Shown: positions 43,209 to 57,600, counted from the stretch's first letter. The stretch: DNA of 64,000 nucleotides from Pterobdella sp. o SKG-2022 (GCA_964035795.1 OZ038326.1:7057759-7121758); one strand, 5' to 3'. Made by a program: numbers and translations. The notes: generated by a model not told the origin, from the sequence alone.

Positions 43209-46200
43209 ATGAGTGGTGGTTTGCTTAAAAGCAACAGCTGCACCAAGCACAGAAAAGGTATGATCTATTGGGATTTCATCTATTAAATTATTTTATTAGT
43301 TATGCAGTTGTATAAGGTATCTTCGTTAGTCATTTGAAATTTAAAGATTCTGTATAAGTTTACTGATGTCAACTTTCATAGTTATTATGTGGGATTTTTA
43401 AACCCAAACGACCAGAATGTTTGTTTGTTGCAGGCATTTTTGTATGGTTTTGGCAATACTTTATTTGATGTAATAATAAATTTGGCACAGAAAAGCTGCA
43501 AAAAAATGTTGTGTAAAATTTTTACTTTTGAAAGGTTTCATATAATTTAATTGTGGGAGTCTATTTTTTAAACGTTTCCAAATACTACAAAGAAAGAATT
43601 TGTGAGGAAAGAGAGAAAGGCGATGTGGAGGATGAGATAGAAAGAAAGGTGGCAGAGATCTTGAGTAGGGAGATCCCACAACTACGAAAATCAAGTCACG
43701 GAGAAGCACTCATTAAACCTCGTGTTATGACTCTACAGTGCACCAAGGAAAGTGAGGGAACACTAGAATTTGAAAAACCATCATCTACTAGACTTCCAGT
43801 TTTGATTGAAAAAATGAATGCGGAGAACAATTTCAGAAGAGGAAAGTATCTTTTCAATTATGAAGATTTCTTAGAGAAGAGGGAAGCACGTGACACTGTG
43901 TTTGATATGGACATTTTTAAAAGTGCACCCTCCCCCAGACTATGTGCCGAGCAACACTCGTTGAAACAAATCAGAAAGTTTAAAAGTAAAAACCGTGAAA
44001 ATTACTTTCATTCTGTGCTGATGAAAGTAGAGAAATCTTTCGGGAGGATGACTGAAGAAGAGAGGTTAGCGTATGCATACACCCACACTTGGGAAGGCTT
44101 GATGAAAGCTTTTGAAACAGGCAAGTTCTTGGATGGGTCAAGGTTAGTGAAGGAAAACAAAGACCGCTTCAAGACTCGGTGGGGTTTCATCCACTTCCGA
44201 GATGGTCCTTTCTGGCCTCCTGACTTCAGCCCCCTACATCCCACTCCTCACCACATCAAAGGAATCAACGAACCAATACAACCTTTCACCCACGTCAGCA
44301 CAGATGAAACAACAAATCAAGGAGAATCATACAGAAAAAGGCTGGTTTACGATCAAGAATTGTCTTCAAAACACGTTTGTGAGGACTTTTCTCAGATTGA
44401 TAAGCACCAACATTTGGAGTTTGAGTCTCGATTCGAGTCAGGGAACCTTGCTCGAGTTTTCCGCACGTATGTTTTTTGATTATTTGCATTTAATATTTTT
44501 TAGTGATACCATGGTGAGACGACCAACACAACCAGAGGGACACACGAATATGAGTTGTATTTGAGGGAGGACTTGCACACTTCGGGACACTTGCAATGGT
44601 TCTACTTCCGAGTGAGGAGAATGTTGTGTGGGGTAGAGTACCACTTCAAAATCACCAACCTCACCAAACCAAAATGTCTTTATCTCCAAGGTTTTTTCTT
44701 TTTCCATTAATAACATAAAATTAATTTTCAATAAATAAAAAATACTCAAGTTAGCGTTTAGAACTATTTCAAATGTCAAAACTCCCCAAAAACCCAGGGT
44801 TGAAACCATTGTTTTACTCTGAAAAGGAAGCTAAAGGCAACAAGGTAGGATGGAGGAGAGTGGGGCATAACCTTGCTTTTTACAAAACATCCTTTTCTAA
44901 CTTGAAGAAACCTTACTACACCTTCAAATGGAGCTTGGTTGTACATTTTATTAATAACGCCATCTTTATCACTAATTTTTGTCAAATTAACCATATTTGA
45001 CCATACTGCTGTACATGCCCCAGTAACTGGTTATTCATATCATTACTTTTAAAATAAGTTATTTCAATAGAGAAAAATATTTATGGACTTGCAGTTTTAA
45101 CCAACAAAATTATTGAATTCAAGATTCTCCGTTATGTGACAATGATAGCAGAATATCAGTTTGTTACCAGAATCTTCTGTCATCCAGGCTATAACAGAAA
45201 AGCAGCCTTCGAATACAGGCGCTGAGTTAAATGCAGCTTAACGTTGATGCTAAGAACTAACATAAATTGATAATAAATACTTTGAAATATTGACACACCT
45301 CAAATAACATTGAGATTGAATCTGAGATCAACAATAAAAACTCAATATGCACAACTATTGTACATAAAACATATAAGATTCATTTCCTCCATCAAGCAAA
45401 TAGGCTTACATCTTCGACACCTCCGGCAGACCTTCCCTCACCATGGCGACACATGCTACATGAGCCACTGTTACCCCTACACCTTCACTGACCTTCGATA
45501 TGATCTCAGCACCATCCAAGACAGCAGCCACGTGGTTGTTGAGTCATTGTGTTCATCCATTGCGGGCAATACTTGCTTTCTTCTCTCCATCAGTGAAAAC
45601 TATCGGAGTTTGTGTTGTTTAAGGGTTTTCTTATATATTGCTTAATTGCTGTTTGTAATGATGTAAGCTCTACTCACAAAAACAGTCTTTCAAATGAATT
45701 CGAATGGATTCAATTTTTGTTGACATTTGGTCAATTTGAATTTACATAGTTTCATCAAACTTCCAGAAATTTCTTAAATCAACTTTTAGAGACATTTTTA
45801 TGTATTTTCAGCAATTAATCTATCAAAAACTTCGATAAGTTTTTGATAAGTTTAGCCTTACCATAAAACTTTAGCTAACATTTTATGATGAAGCTAAACT
45901 TATCATTTTTGTTTTGAATAAATGTATCATAAAATGTTTTTAGTTTGACGTAAAATTTTTGGATTAGCTAAGCCCAAACTTTCATTAGTTTGATTTATTT
46001 TAAAACCCAAAAAAACCTCCTTCATTCCAAACAACTCAACCTTTGTAGAAGCCCCAGTGAAAGGGAAAAAAATGGTCTTGATCACAGCAAGGGTGCACCC
46101 TGGAGAGACTAACAGTAGTCTTGTGGTTCAAGGCATCATATCCTTTCTTCTCACTGACCACAAGCTTGCCAGGGTGGTGTTGTGTTTGTTTGTGAGTGTC

Positions 46201-48840
46201 TTTATAAATGTTTTTGGGTGTTTCTATAGGTGTTTGTTTGTGGGTCTTTAAATAGATTCATGTTTGTGGGTGCTCTCATAGTCACACGCAAAACCCCAGT
46301 AAGAGGCGATCGAATGACCGGCTTACTTGGTTAATAGATTTTTGTTCAAGGATGTTTCAATAGTTTCAAGTTTGGGAATATTTTAAATTGATTTTTGCTA
46401 AAATATAACTTTGAAATTTTGAAAAGGTTCATAAACCGTTGTTAATAAAATGTTACTATCCAAATTTCACTCAAGCATATTTTGTAATACAACTATAAAA
46501 GAATTTTAAAAATTAATCATTTCCCCTTTTATTTTCTCTGAAAACTATTAAATATTTGCAAAAAAATCTCTCAAAGGACCTCCGTAGAATGTTTCTCTTC
46601 AAGATTGTGCCCATGTTGAACCCTGACGGAGTCATTGTCGGCAACTATCGGTCTTTTGGTGTACCATTTTAGCTTTCAATTATTTTTGAATTCCATAGTT
46701 TGATCGATAGATTGTCATTTGATATTAGTTCTTATGAGTTCGACTAACCAAAAAAATGTTGGTGTATGTTCAAAACTTTTAATTTTGTTTTTTATTGACT
46801 TTCATTGTTACAGATATAAATCTCGTAGTTATGATACGTATAGAGCTTGTTTAATTTATAATATTATAGCATAGGTTAATAGTGGTTTTGTTACTTTTCC
46901 CTGTTGCTCACAACCCTCTATCTGGTATTTTTCACTACTTATTTTCTTGTTTTGGACTGTAAAATTACTTTCTTCCAATTTAAATCATCCCACCAGGTGT
47001 TCACTTACTGGAGTGGATCTGAACCGCACATTCTCATCCCCCTCCAAAAACTTCCATCCCTCTATCTACCATTTGAAAAACTTCGTCTCTGAACACCTCC
47101 AAGACGTTAGCTGTTTTGTTTACTGCATGGAGTTCTATATTACCGAATGAATGATATTATTGATAAGTTTAATTTATGCTTACTTATCCTGCATTTAGCT
47201 CAATTTGTAATGCCATTACGTTGCTTGCTAAATCTTTACGCACAGTCCCTCAATCAAACATAACACAGAATGTAATTTAAACAATTCTCTGCCTCATCAA
47301 TGCTAAAGTGAACTTGAGCAGGATCAGCAGATAAAATTTGATGAGATATTCTCTAAAAATCAAAACAACATTTTCCAGATATTCTTCTACTGTGACCTGC
47401 ATGGACACAACGTCAAGAACGATGTCTTCATGTACGGATGTCCTGGCGAGGGTTTGAATAACCTCATGACCTAATAATGCCATAAACTCTTAACATTATA
47501 ACTTAATTACATAGATTAAAACGAGTACTCATTTATGTGTTATTTTTATAAAGACTTTAGTAATAGCACATTTTTTAGTCGAAAATCATTTGTGTTGTTT
47601 TTAACACGTTTAGCTATGGTCATATTAATAGCCTATATCATTAGTATAGCATTATAGTTGAGTAGTCAATAAATAATTATGTTCGAATAATATTCAAAAA
47701 CACCCCCAGACGTGGGAAAAGAACATTTGCAGACGATGTTGATGCCGTGGCTAATGTCAAAGCAGGTGGTGCCAATTTAGTATTAGAAGAGATATAAAAA
47801 GGCTCTATCTTTTATGCTATAATTGAATGAGTTTATTTTCATCGTTATTTAATGAATATAAATGGTTTACAGATGCCAGAAAAATTCAGCTTCAACAGCT
47901 GCACTTTTGAGATGAGCAAGAGCAAGCTATCAACAGGAAGGTGTGTTTTCCGCAGACACTTCAACATCACTCACTGCTACACCCTCGAAACATCTTTCTG
48001 CGGCTCTCAAATGACCAGGTTCGCGTCGATCAGATGGTCTTGTGTAGTATCTTGATGCTGATCATTTTGATCAATTACAGAGAACATTTCACTAATATGG
48101 ATTATCGAAACTTCGGGAGGGAGCTTTGCTTGGCTTTGAAAATATTGGAAAAGAGTTTAATGTGTTCAAGGTTTTTTGAATTTCCTAAACTAGTTTATGA
48201 TAAAAAAACAAATATAATTTTTTAGTCTCAAACAAAGATTTTATGAAAAAATACAAAATGAAATAGTTCAAGAAAAATTAAATAAAGAAAATGAAGAGAG
48301 AACCCGATCCAGAGAAGAAATTCTTGCCGATAAGTACATGTTTCATTTTGTGAATATTTCGTTAATGTTAAAAAATTTTTCAGAGAAGACCCAGATAATT
48401 CGAGCAGTAATGAGGATGAGGAAGAAGAGAATGAGCATTTGAAATCGATGTTATATCGTAGGATCATCAAACATAATGAAAAAATGGAAAAACGCATAGC
48501 AAAAAAAAGAAACTTGGTGCGGGAACCAATCAAAAAAAATAAATTTCAAAAAAGTTTTTTCGAAGATAAACTCAGTGAAATCGACGGAGCAAAATTTTTG
48601 AAGATATCTGCAATAGAACGTTTATCAAAAGCCAACAAAGAAATGCTACTCTGCAAATTCCCCAGATCCCCACATCCCACTTCACTACAGGATGCACCCA
48701 AGACTTGGAAGGGTACCAAGAAATGGAAGAGCAAGTACGAAGGACAACATAACAATGGTATTCCATGCTTCGTCGACCTCAGAATCATTGAGAGGATCCA
48801 TGAGGTTTGGACCTTTAAATTATGTATCTCCACTCCATAG
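43209..48840 (+). CDS. AGBL2/3: Cytosolic carboxypeptidase, AGBL2/AGBL3 type (tubulin deglutamylase/detyrosinase family)
   Basis: Fourteen exons join in phase: 43209-43257, 43593-44466, 44536-44690, 44798-44937, 45430-45607, 46049-46173, 46577-46650, 46997-47105, 47379-47451, 47710-47765, 47873-48018, 48081-48170, 48226-48333, 48384-48840. They encode 877 residues. The CCP N-terminal domain is clear ([54 protein letters not shown]). The M14 domain has zinc ligands in [11 protein letters not shown] and [16 protein letters not shown], substrate-binding residues in [13 protein letters not shown] and GVDLNR, and the catalytic Glu in [11 protein letters not shown]. The enzyme is therefore predicted active. 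Family members remove C-terminal residues from tubulin tails, often in ciliated cells. A charged, Lys/Glu-rich tail follows. Convergent with CCT3. Confidence 0.93.
45000..45255 (+). repeat. Dispersed repeat: family-B terminus plus body
   Basis: CATACTGCTGTACATGCCCC and AGTAACTGG (45003-45032) are the family-B terminus. The body at 45140-45240 (ATATCAGTTTGTTACCAGAA, GGCTATAACAGAAAAGCAGCC) recurs in reverse orientation at 56690-56860. It lies in an AGBL intron. Confidence 0.7.
45795..45965. repeat. Family-A fold-back repeat
   Basis: GATAAGTTTAGCCTTACC and the later GAAGCTAAACTTATC are inverted arms, and GTTTGACGTAAAA ends the unit. It lies in an AGBL intron. Confidence 0.75.
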
Positions 48841-49165
48841 CTACTATTTAGTTCAACTTTAAGATAGAAATTTCATTTTACGAACTTGATTGAGCGAAAA
48901 CTTTCGATAAGTCGAATTATAATTCCTTGTTTGAAAATACTATCTTCAAGGTAGAATATTAATAATACCAAGATATAAAAATTCTGATGTAATTGAAAAG
49001 TAACCAGCACACCCCAAATCCTGCAGAACAACCTGCCTGCCCTACACTATCAACACAAGATTGACTTTTGAAAACGTTCAAATTTATTTTTTGAAATTCC
49101 AGACAAAGCTTTTGAATTTTTTGAAAATTATATTGGAAAGCTTAAACACTAAAAAACGTCATAAC

Positions 49166-49181
49166 AATAAAATTTTTTATT
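49166..49181. terminator. Paired poly(A) signals serving convergent genes
   Basis: AATAAA on the plus strand at 49166-49171 and on the minus strand at 49181-49176 lie within 16 bp in a palindromic stretch (CAATAAAATTTTTTATTG). The minus copy is 52 bp past the CCT3 stop; the plus copy is 326 bp past the AGBL stop. The transcripts would overlap by at most a few tens of bases. Confidence 0.6.
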
Positions 49182-49232
49182 GAGTAGAAAAAAAAACAGA
49201 ATACAAATGGCGATCTCATGCACCAAACAGCT

Positions 49233-52200
49233 TCAAGCCTCTTGCGGGGCAGGTGCATGATGCTGGTCTGCTGACTTTTTCTTTGTCCCTGACACAATGT
49301 CATCGATGCGCAGTAACAACCTTGCGGTCTGTGGGAAGAGTTGCTGGGAATGATTGGTGTGAGGAATGCAGAGTAATAGGAGAAGAATATGTAAAATCCT
49401 CAATTGAATAAGATTATATATAAACATAGTGAATGAAGCAGATTTGAGATATCAGTATACAGTTGAAACATTCAAGTTTCAAACCTCAAGGGCAGTCTTG
49501 TAGGTCTGAATCTTGACAGAGTATGGCTCCCACACACCCAACTCCTTCATGTCAACCACCTTGCCAGTATCCCCATCAACTCCCCATGTGCTGTTGCCAC
49601 CCTCTGCATGCTTCGCCTGACAACCATAAAAATTATCATCATTACTACTATTTTTCAACCCCAACACATCATCATATTATGCAATTTATCACACACGCCA
49701 TCTTTAAACCCTTCACCAGAGTGCATAAAATGACCACACATGCATAAATATTTAACACACACCTCAAAACATACAAACCCTCTGACATATTTAAAACACT
49801 GATGAACTGACTCTGAGCTGAGTGAGCACCCTGACAGGCTGGGCTCCACAGTTCTGCAGCAGAGTCCTAGGAATCACCTCGAGAGCCTTGGCCACTGCCT
49901 TGTATGGCCACTGATGGATCCCTGTTATGGCCTTCGCTTTCTTCGTCAATGCCTGTGCATACATATTTGTACAATCTACAACACAATGGTGAATGAGATT
50001 AAAGTGAAATAAAATTTAGGAATTTCTAAGCCACATAATTATTATTCTAAAAAAAGCTATTCAGCAAGGTTCACAAAGCAATCTCATATTTTCTCCACAA
50101 TATCCCCAAAGAACCTCCTAATGACATAAGACAGACCTGGGCCAGAGCCATCTCCACAGCCCCTCCCCCGGGCACCAGCCTGCCATCCACCAAGATGTTG
50201 CGAGCCACATTCATGGCATCCTGCAAGTTCCTTTCCACCTCCATCAGGATCTCCTGTCATGTGTGTGTGTTGAAGTATGAATGAGTTTCTCACAAGTGCA
50301 TACAATACAACACCATAAATACAAAAAAATATAACAAGGAAAACAAACACAGTATTTATTAATTAAATTCACGAAACTTTTTGTAGGAGAAACTTACATT
50401 ATCAAAAGAAATACATTAACATGGCAAACAATAGCAGAATAGAAGCACAAAAACACAATATCAATAGAGGACAGAAAACAATGATGATGGAGGAACAACA
50501 AGAACTCATGCACCCACCTTGCTGGCCCCTCTGAGCAGGATTGTGCATGCCTTGGGGTCTGTGCACTCAATGAAGTAGGCAAAGTACCTGTGTAGTGATG
50601 ATGATGATGATGATATATGTGTATGATGATGAATTTTCTTTATGACGACGTTACTAAATATAAACATCCATTCATGACTAAATTATATTGAGTTAAGGTA
50701 AATGAATGAAACTAAATCAACATAATAGGATTAATTGTCATTAAAGCCAATAACAGTGATAATAGTTTATATATAACCACATAAAAATGGTACTACAAAC
50801 AACGACGATGTAATGAAAACAAAGACTGACTCATCTCCAATCTTGTCAACTTCAAAGAGACCACACTTGAGACCCACATCCTCCTCTTTGATCTCACTCG
50901 TCTGGTTTACTATGGTGGCTCCTGTGGCTCTGTGGAGGAGGGAGGTGGAATGATAGGCGGTGGATTTGGTTTATGAGAGGGGTAGGGGTGGTGAATTTGG
51001 TTTTAAATAATGTATTAAGAGTGAGGGTTAAGTCATAGAAAAGTCAGTGACTCCAGCAATTTCAACGCAAAACCTTCTCATACACAAAACACACCTCTAT
51101 ATACATTGAACCCACCTAGCAATTCTGTTGTTGTCACTCTTCCTGAGTCTTCGTAGCACGGAGATGTTAGCCTTGGCGAGGTAGTGCTGAGCCAGGTCTG
51201 AGACACCCTTCTCTGTGACCACCACATCAGGCTTCACTGCTATTATGTCTCTGCACATGCCTTCAATCATCTCCTCCTCCAACTCCAACAAACGTCTGTA
51301 GTGTGGAATTATATCAAAAGATCATAAAACCTTTAAATTTGGTAATGTTGGAGGAAAAAAATTATGGGATTGAAGGCACTGAGATGGTGAGGTTGAAAGA
51401 ACAGAAATAGCAAACAAACGTGAAGTCAGCCTCCTTGGTGATCTCAATGTTTGTTTGACTCTCCCCCTTCTTGTACTCCAAACCACAGTCGAGCAACAAC
51501 ACCCTCGGCTTCTCTATCCGCCTGAGTTCACAATGATTTAAAAAAGGTTTTGTTTGAAAGTTGTGAAAAACTTCAGTCTTAATTAAAAATTTTACCCTTT
51601 TTTTTAAATGTATTCAATACATAGGAACACTAAATATACCAATATTCAAAACGTAATAATATTTAACACTGAAATTTGAGGATGCATTGTACGTACAAAA
51701 TCACATAAACGCACGCACACAAACACATCCATAAATCCAAAAAATACGTAAAAAACGTATACAAAAACATGAAAAAAACACTCACACACCTCCTCATCTT
51801 AGAGTGCACCACATCCTTGTTCACCATCACTCCCTTCAGCACCTTGGAGTCCTCAATGGTGCCTCCAGGAACCTGTTGTATGCACCATCACCATTTTTAA
51901 CTCTTGCATAAAGCTTAAGAGAACTATTTAAATGGCTCTATATAATTATCAGATTTAATCATTACAGTTATCTTTTTAATAGGAGATACAAGGCATCTTA
52001 ATGAGTAACACAAGTACCTTTTCAACTTTTGCATATCTCTTGATGTCGATCTCTTTGCGACCCCGATCCTCCAGCATCACTGTGTAAACTGCCTCCAAGG
52101 CAACTTCACATGCCAGGTCCGACCTTCAAGTCATCATGGTGGTGCTAATGATGATGATGGTCACAATAGATGCACACAACAACCATAAATCCCACACACA

Positions 52201-54457
52201 CACAAACATCCCACCACTTCTTGATGAACTTGGTGCCGATGCAACTTGCCACAATTTGCTTCACATGCTTCCTATCATTGATGTCCACCACCATGCTCAC
52301 CTGCTCAGTGATGGGTCAAGTACTTCATGCATTTGTGTCACTATAGTTAGTGTGATGGTAGTTTTTGTATGATTCATACATCAATGTCATATTAACTAGC
52401 ATGATTATAGTTGCATCAAACTCAGTGCTCTGCCTACTTAACCATTTGAGTATGTAATCTTATATCAATTTACATAATCCTTTTATATAGTAAAAGGAGC
52501 TGATTATAAATGGAATTTGATAGCAGCAAATTATTGATGGGGTATGGTGTATCCACAATAGCACGAGTATGGAGCTGAAAGCTTTGAATCAAAAGTGGGT
52601 ATGTCACGGAGGAATTGTGATGGTGTTCAAGTTGTCTACAACTTGTTCAACAAATTTGAAAAAAAAGTTTAATGAGCATAAAGTATAAAAATTTTTAGCA
52701 TAAACAAAAATGCCAAACACGTTTAATACTTTTTTAATAATATTTTTAATAATTTAAGTTTTTTAATACAGATAATTTTTTAGAGACATCGTATGTATTT
52801 TTTGTATAGGAATTAAACTTTAAAAACATCAATTGAGGATTCATACATTTATTTAAAAGAAAAGCTATAATTTTCGATTAGTGCTAATGTCTTATGATAA
52901 AGCTATACTTATCATAAATTATAGCTTTTTTTTTAAATAAATGTATGAATCCTCAATTGATGTTTTTAAAGTTTAATTAATACAGATAAGTAACTATAAC
53001 TTCTTTAACATGGATTTACAAACCAACCCATGTACCGAATGAGCACACTCACTTGGTTCTTAAGAACATCAAGGATGTCCTCGAGAGCCTGCCTATATGC
53101 AGCGATGATCACTGTGGGATGCATCTGTTGCTCCAAGAACTCTGAGGCTACTGATAACACTTCCCCAGCTGGAGTGGGTTGATGTGGTTGAGTCACTAAT
53201 CTATTGATGAAGTGTAGTTATAGTAATGGACTATCGTTTGACGATGAGGCTGAATTTAGCAAAAAATATAGGTTTTCATTCTCAATAAATGAATAAAAAA
53301 GTTCCTAACATTTGGTATTTTTTGCTGAAAGATATTCTAAAAAAACACACAAAATGTCACATCCATTAGAATGATGATGATGAATATTCATTCACAAAAA
53401 CAAAAAATTGAGATGTAAAGTCTTTCAACAAGTTTCACTACATAATTTGAGTGATGAACTTGAAACATTTAAAAACCAAAACAACTCAAGTTTTATCATT
53501 TAACATTTAGAATGCAAGGATAAATACATAAAAGACATTCTCATGATAACAAGTGATCATACAAGACAATAAACTCGAAAGAATATGCACATTGAACTGA
53601 CCAAAGATGACAACAGAGGTGGTACCATCACCTACTTCCTCATCTTGAGTTCGTGCTATCTCTATCATTGTCTTAGCTGCTGGATGTTCCACCATTATCT
53701 GTTTGTTTGGGTGTGAGTAGTGTCAAATGTACTAAACTGGTACCACTATTTTTTATGTATTATTGACTATAAAATAAAATTAAAATTTTTTAGGTACAAT
53801 CCTATTGATGAATATGTACTAAGCATATGATTAGAATGAAATATATATAAAAAGTTTTGTATTGAGATCAATACCTATTCAAAATAATCAAATAAAATAA
53901 GATAATATAGAAAATTATTGACTTCTCTGAGAATGGCGTTTCCATCATTGGTCATTACGATGCCTCCCATGGGGTCCATCAGCATCTGCTCAGACGTCAA
54001 AATTATTTTTTTAGTTTGCTAAACGGATGTTTCAACTTTTGACTAAAACGCTTTTCAGAGTTTTTTAAACTAGGAATTGTTTTTTATTTAATTTTAGCTA
54101 TTAGCATTATTATTAAAAATATAAATCTCAGTTGAAGTTTCATTTCAAAAATCAAAAACGCTGTATCCTTAAATCGTACCTTTAACATAGCTCTTGGTCC
54201 CAAGCATGTTCTTATAATATCTGCTATCGCCTGTTCATTTTTTGTTTAAAAATGATTATTTAATTGAAAATTGCTTTCAATAGAAGATTAGAATATCGCT
54301 CACCTTAGCTGCATTTATATTTCCTAACTGAACTTTTTTTCCTTGTTCACGCTTGGTATTTTGGTCTTTTGAAATATTTAATGAACTTTATAATAGAAAA
54401 AAAAAGAATATAAATCTGAAACTTACTTAAAACAAGAACCGGGCCTGAACCGAACAT
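49233..54457 (-). CDS. CCT3: T-complex protein 1 subunit gamma (CCT3), cytosolic chaperonin
   Basis: Seventeen exons with exact phases give 543 residues (human about 545): 54457-54427, 54365-54304, 54230-54180, 53985-53923, 53698-53602, 53168-53053, 52300-52215, 52123-52018, 51872-51790, 51521-51420, 51295-51116, 50929-50831, 50587-50518, 50253-50137, 49952-49812, 49616-49485, 49328-49233. It starts [23 protein letters not shown]-site motifs are [40 protein letters not shown] and, near the end, [10 protein letters not shown]. Subunit-gamma features include [25 protein letters not shown] and [20 protein letters not shown]. The protein is one of eight subunits of the TRiC ring, which folds actin and tubulin with ATP. 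The gene is intact. It is head-to-head with the gene at 54656. Confidence 0.98.
52810..52982. repeat. Near-perfect palindromic repeat, family A
   Basis: Arms 52810-52875 and 52910-52982 are almost perfect reverse complements (AATTAAACTTTAAAAACATC and the inverse at the other end), with core TGATAAAGCTATACTTATCA. It lies in CCT3 intron 6 (52301-53052). Confidence 0.92.
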
Positions 54458-54655
54458 GTTTTCGAGACTAGTGTGTGAATTGCATAAAAACTTAAACATT
54501 CACTTTTAAAGAATGTTTTTAAAAAAACTTGTTTAAAATAATTTACTCAATACTTTTTTTCTTTTCTAATAGCTTTTATCAAAAATTTATTTCAAAATAT
54601 TTTTGCAAAATACTTGAATCATCTTTGCTATTATCATCTAAGATCTCAATCCAAA
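54458..54655. promoter_or_regulatory. Short bidirectional promoter region of CCT3 and the RLF-like gene
   Basis: Only 198 bp separate the CCT3 ATG (minus) from the ATG at 54656 (plus), so both genes probably share a bidirectional promoter. The stretch is T/A-rich with no obvious TATA box. The call rests on the spacing of two supported start codons. Confidence 0.6.
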
Positions 54656-57600
54656 ATGGATTTGTCGGCTTTTTTGCAAAAACTTGAAAACCATCTAAAG
54701 TCTTCGGTGGCAAGTTCAGAAACAGATAAAATGAATTTTTATCATTTGAGCAATACGGTAAATTTTATTTTAATTTATTTTTTTTTGGTTTTTATAACAA
54801 TTATAACATTTGAACAGTTAACGCTGAAGTTTTTGTCAAGCCACAAAGCAGGATTTATTGAAAAGTTGCACGGCTTAGTAGTAGCTTTTATAGTTTATGG
54901 AAAAATGAGATCTCAGCATTTGGGAAGAAAGACCCTTATCATAGCCATGAATTATCTCACAAATCTTGCTGTGTACGTTTGCTTTTCATGAATAATGCTT
55001 TTCAAAAAATTAATTCATTTCAAAAAACAGTGAAACAGGAAAATTAGTGTTGGGTTATGAGTACAGCACATTGAGTGAAAACAGTCCAACAAAGTCTGCC
55101 CTGTTGACCTCCATAGTTCAATTACAACACAACTTAGAAAGCATTCCTGAAGAGCATCGTTTGCTCAAGGCTTTACAGCATGTGGTTGTGATTGGTTGGG
55201 ATCATGACTTGCTCATCAAATTGATCAATGCAGATCATGTAGAAGAGAAGGAGGGTGAGGTTTTTGCTTATATCTCTAATTTATTAACTCACTAAAATTG
55301 AGTTTTATAAACATTGTTAAATATTTATTCAAGGATGTTTCAATAAAGAGATTACTTTTCATGTTAAACCTTCCCCCCAAACACAGGTTTAGATTACATG
55401 CAGACATCAGAACACCCTCGTCTGCTGAGGTTGCGTCTGGATCTGCTCATGAGTCATAATTGCTCTGAATATGCCTCCAACTTTCTTTCATGGTTGCTCA
55501 AATACTCTGCCACCAAAGATGACCCATACCTTATCTACCTCCACCTTTCCCACTTATGTGCTACTGGTCAGCTGAGCAAGTTCTACAAAACTGTTAGTAT
55601 TGTCTGGTTCAATATTTAACTATGAGTCTAAGTTCTTAATTTGATAAATTTTTGTTAAGAGCAAGATTGAGGTAAGTGATAAATATCATTAAGTGTTTAT
55701 TTCAGTTTTAGAAACTTTTTAAGAGTTCGAATCACATCACCAACTTATCATCATTGTTTTACATTTGTTTCAATGTTAGCATGATTAGAACAACTCTCAA
55801 CATTAACATTAACCCCTCCTCTTCTTCCAAAAAAAGTGTATGGATTTGCCATGTTCGGTGGCCTGCAAGGTGATGACCAACAGTCTAATCCACCCACACC
55901 ACTGTTTCTCCACTTCATGCACCTCCCTCCTCCTCTCACGATCCCTCGTCAACCTTACCCTTCTATATGAAAACTACTTCTGCCACAAGGTGGGGATGGC
56001 TTTGTCTGTTATTATTTTGTAGTTTTTGTCTTAAGGGTGTTGTTGTTTAGTAATTGTTTTTATCATGAGGTTGGTTTTATGATTTTTTTTTCATTATTAT
56101 TTATGCATCCTTATCTTAAATTTTTCACTTTTTTTGGGGCTAGATAACTCAGCATCATTTTATTGTAGTCAGCATCTTTCCCCTTTTTAAAGGGTCGCTG
56201 ATTTCTTTCCACAATATAACCCTCTCTTCATTTATATCCTGTGGAAGGCTTCTTCAAGACCTTACCCAAGCCCACAACAAAGGTTTTTCATCATACTTTT
56301 CCAAACTGACCTTGGCCTTCCCCTTCCTCTACTGCCTTTCACTTCAAAACTCTAAACTTGCTCAACACAGTCATCATCCTCTTTTTTTACAACATGGCTC
56401 AGCCATCTCAAACTTCCTTGTCTCACCACTTCAATAATCCTATTATCCAACCCCAACCTAACTATCAACTTTTTTGTACTCAAATCATCAGTTAGCTGCA
56501 CACCACACATCATTCGAAGCATTCTTTTTTTGCTTTTTTCAAGCTACCCTCTCCAATGGATCTTACCTATCAAGTATTGAAGATGTATGATAATCAGATT
56601 TTCCAAAACGTATTTTTAAACCCGCTAAAGAGTGTAAAAACTCACTTTCTGAATCAACTAGCTCTGAAAAATTTTATTTTGTGATTCTGGGCATGACGTT
56701 AAACTTGTAATTTAAGGCTGCCTTTCTGTTATAACCTAGATAACAGTAGACTCCAGTAGTTATATGCCAGACAAATTGATATTCTGGTGGCATTGTTATT
56801 TGACTTGGAAGATGATAAGTTTTTGATAATGACAAGACAAACTGCCCAAGGAACGGCAAAAATTTGATAATTTCAAGTTCAATGTTAGCTTGGACTGGTA
56901 GTCTTTAAAAATTCTTCTTAAACAAATGCCCTATTTTATAAATTACGCTATAGTAGTATCAATAATCTAGACTAACTGCTGTCAACCCCAGTTACTGGGA
57001 CACATACAGCAGTATAATCTAATAAGATTTGTTCTTTATGATAATGACATTTTTTTCATATCGAGAAGCTTAATGCGTTAAACTAAAAATGTGAAAATTC
57101 AGTGTTTTCTTATGAAATAGAATAGCCTGTGACAATTGTATGTAAACAAACACAAAGTATTTATTAAAGAAATAATTCATGTGAGGATTTATGTTTTTCT
57201 TATGAAAGCTTCGTGAAATGTATAACAAATTAATGAATTGTTTGCAAATTAATAGATACTTGACGTCCCTTTTTCATGCCGATGTTGTCTCATTTTGTGT
57301 GATTCTGTTCGTTGTTTTCGAAATATTTTTCAAATACCTTCATTGTTTTAACTATTCTTTTTTTTGCATTAAGCTGTTTTTGATGGAAAAAATTCAATAT
57401 GGTTTGTATAAATGGAATCTTCCAATGCTTATCATTTTGCCTTTTGTATCTGAGTGTATCTCTGTTGCAATGCGATTGACAATTATTTAAACAACGCTGT
57501 AATATACCTGAATAGTCGAATATATTTAAAAGTTAAGAGGAATATCAAAATAGCGCAATGTTACAAGACATTGAAGTCCAATGGAATTGAAAATGGCTAT

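Noticed and set aside
44467..44535. A frameshift between carboxypeptidase exons 2 and 3
   Set aside because: Using the acceptor AACCAG at 44535 joins VFRT to [12 protein letters not shown] in phase; the more obvious acceptor TTTTTAG would break the frame.
47940..47956. A 15-bp intron in the carboxypeptidase (AG|GTGTG to CGCAG|A)
   Set aside because: Reading straight through gives [18 protein letters not shown], which keeps the family's pattern before the catalytic Glu. Introns that short are not expected.
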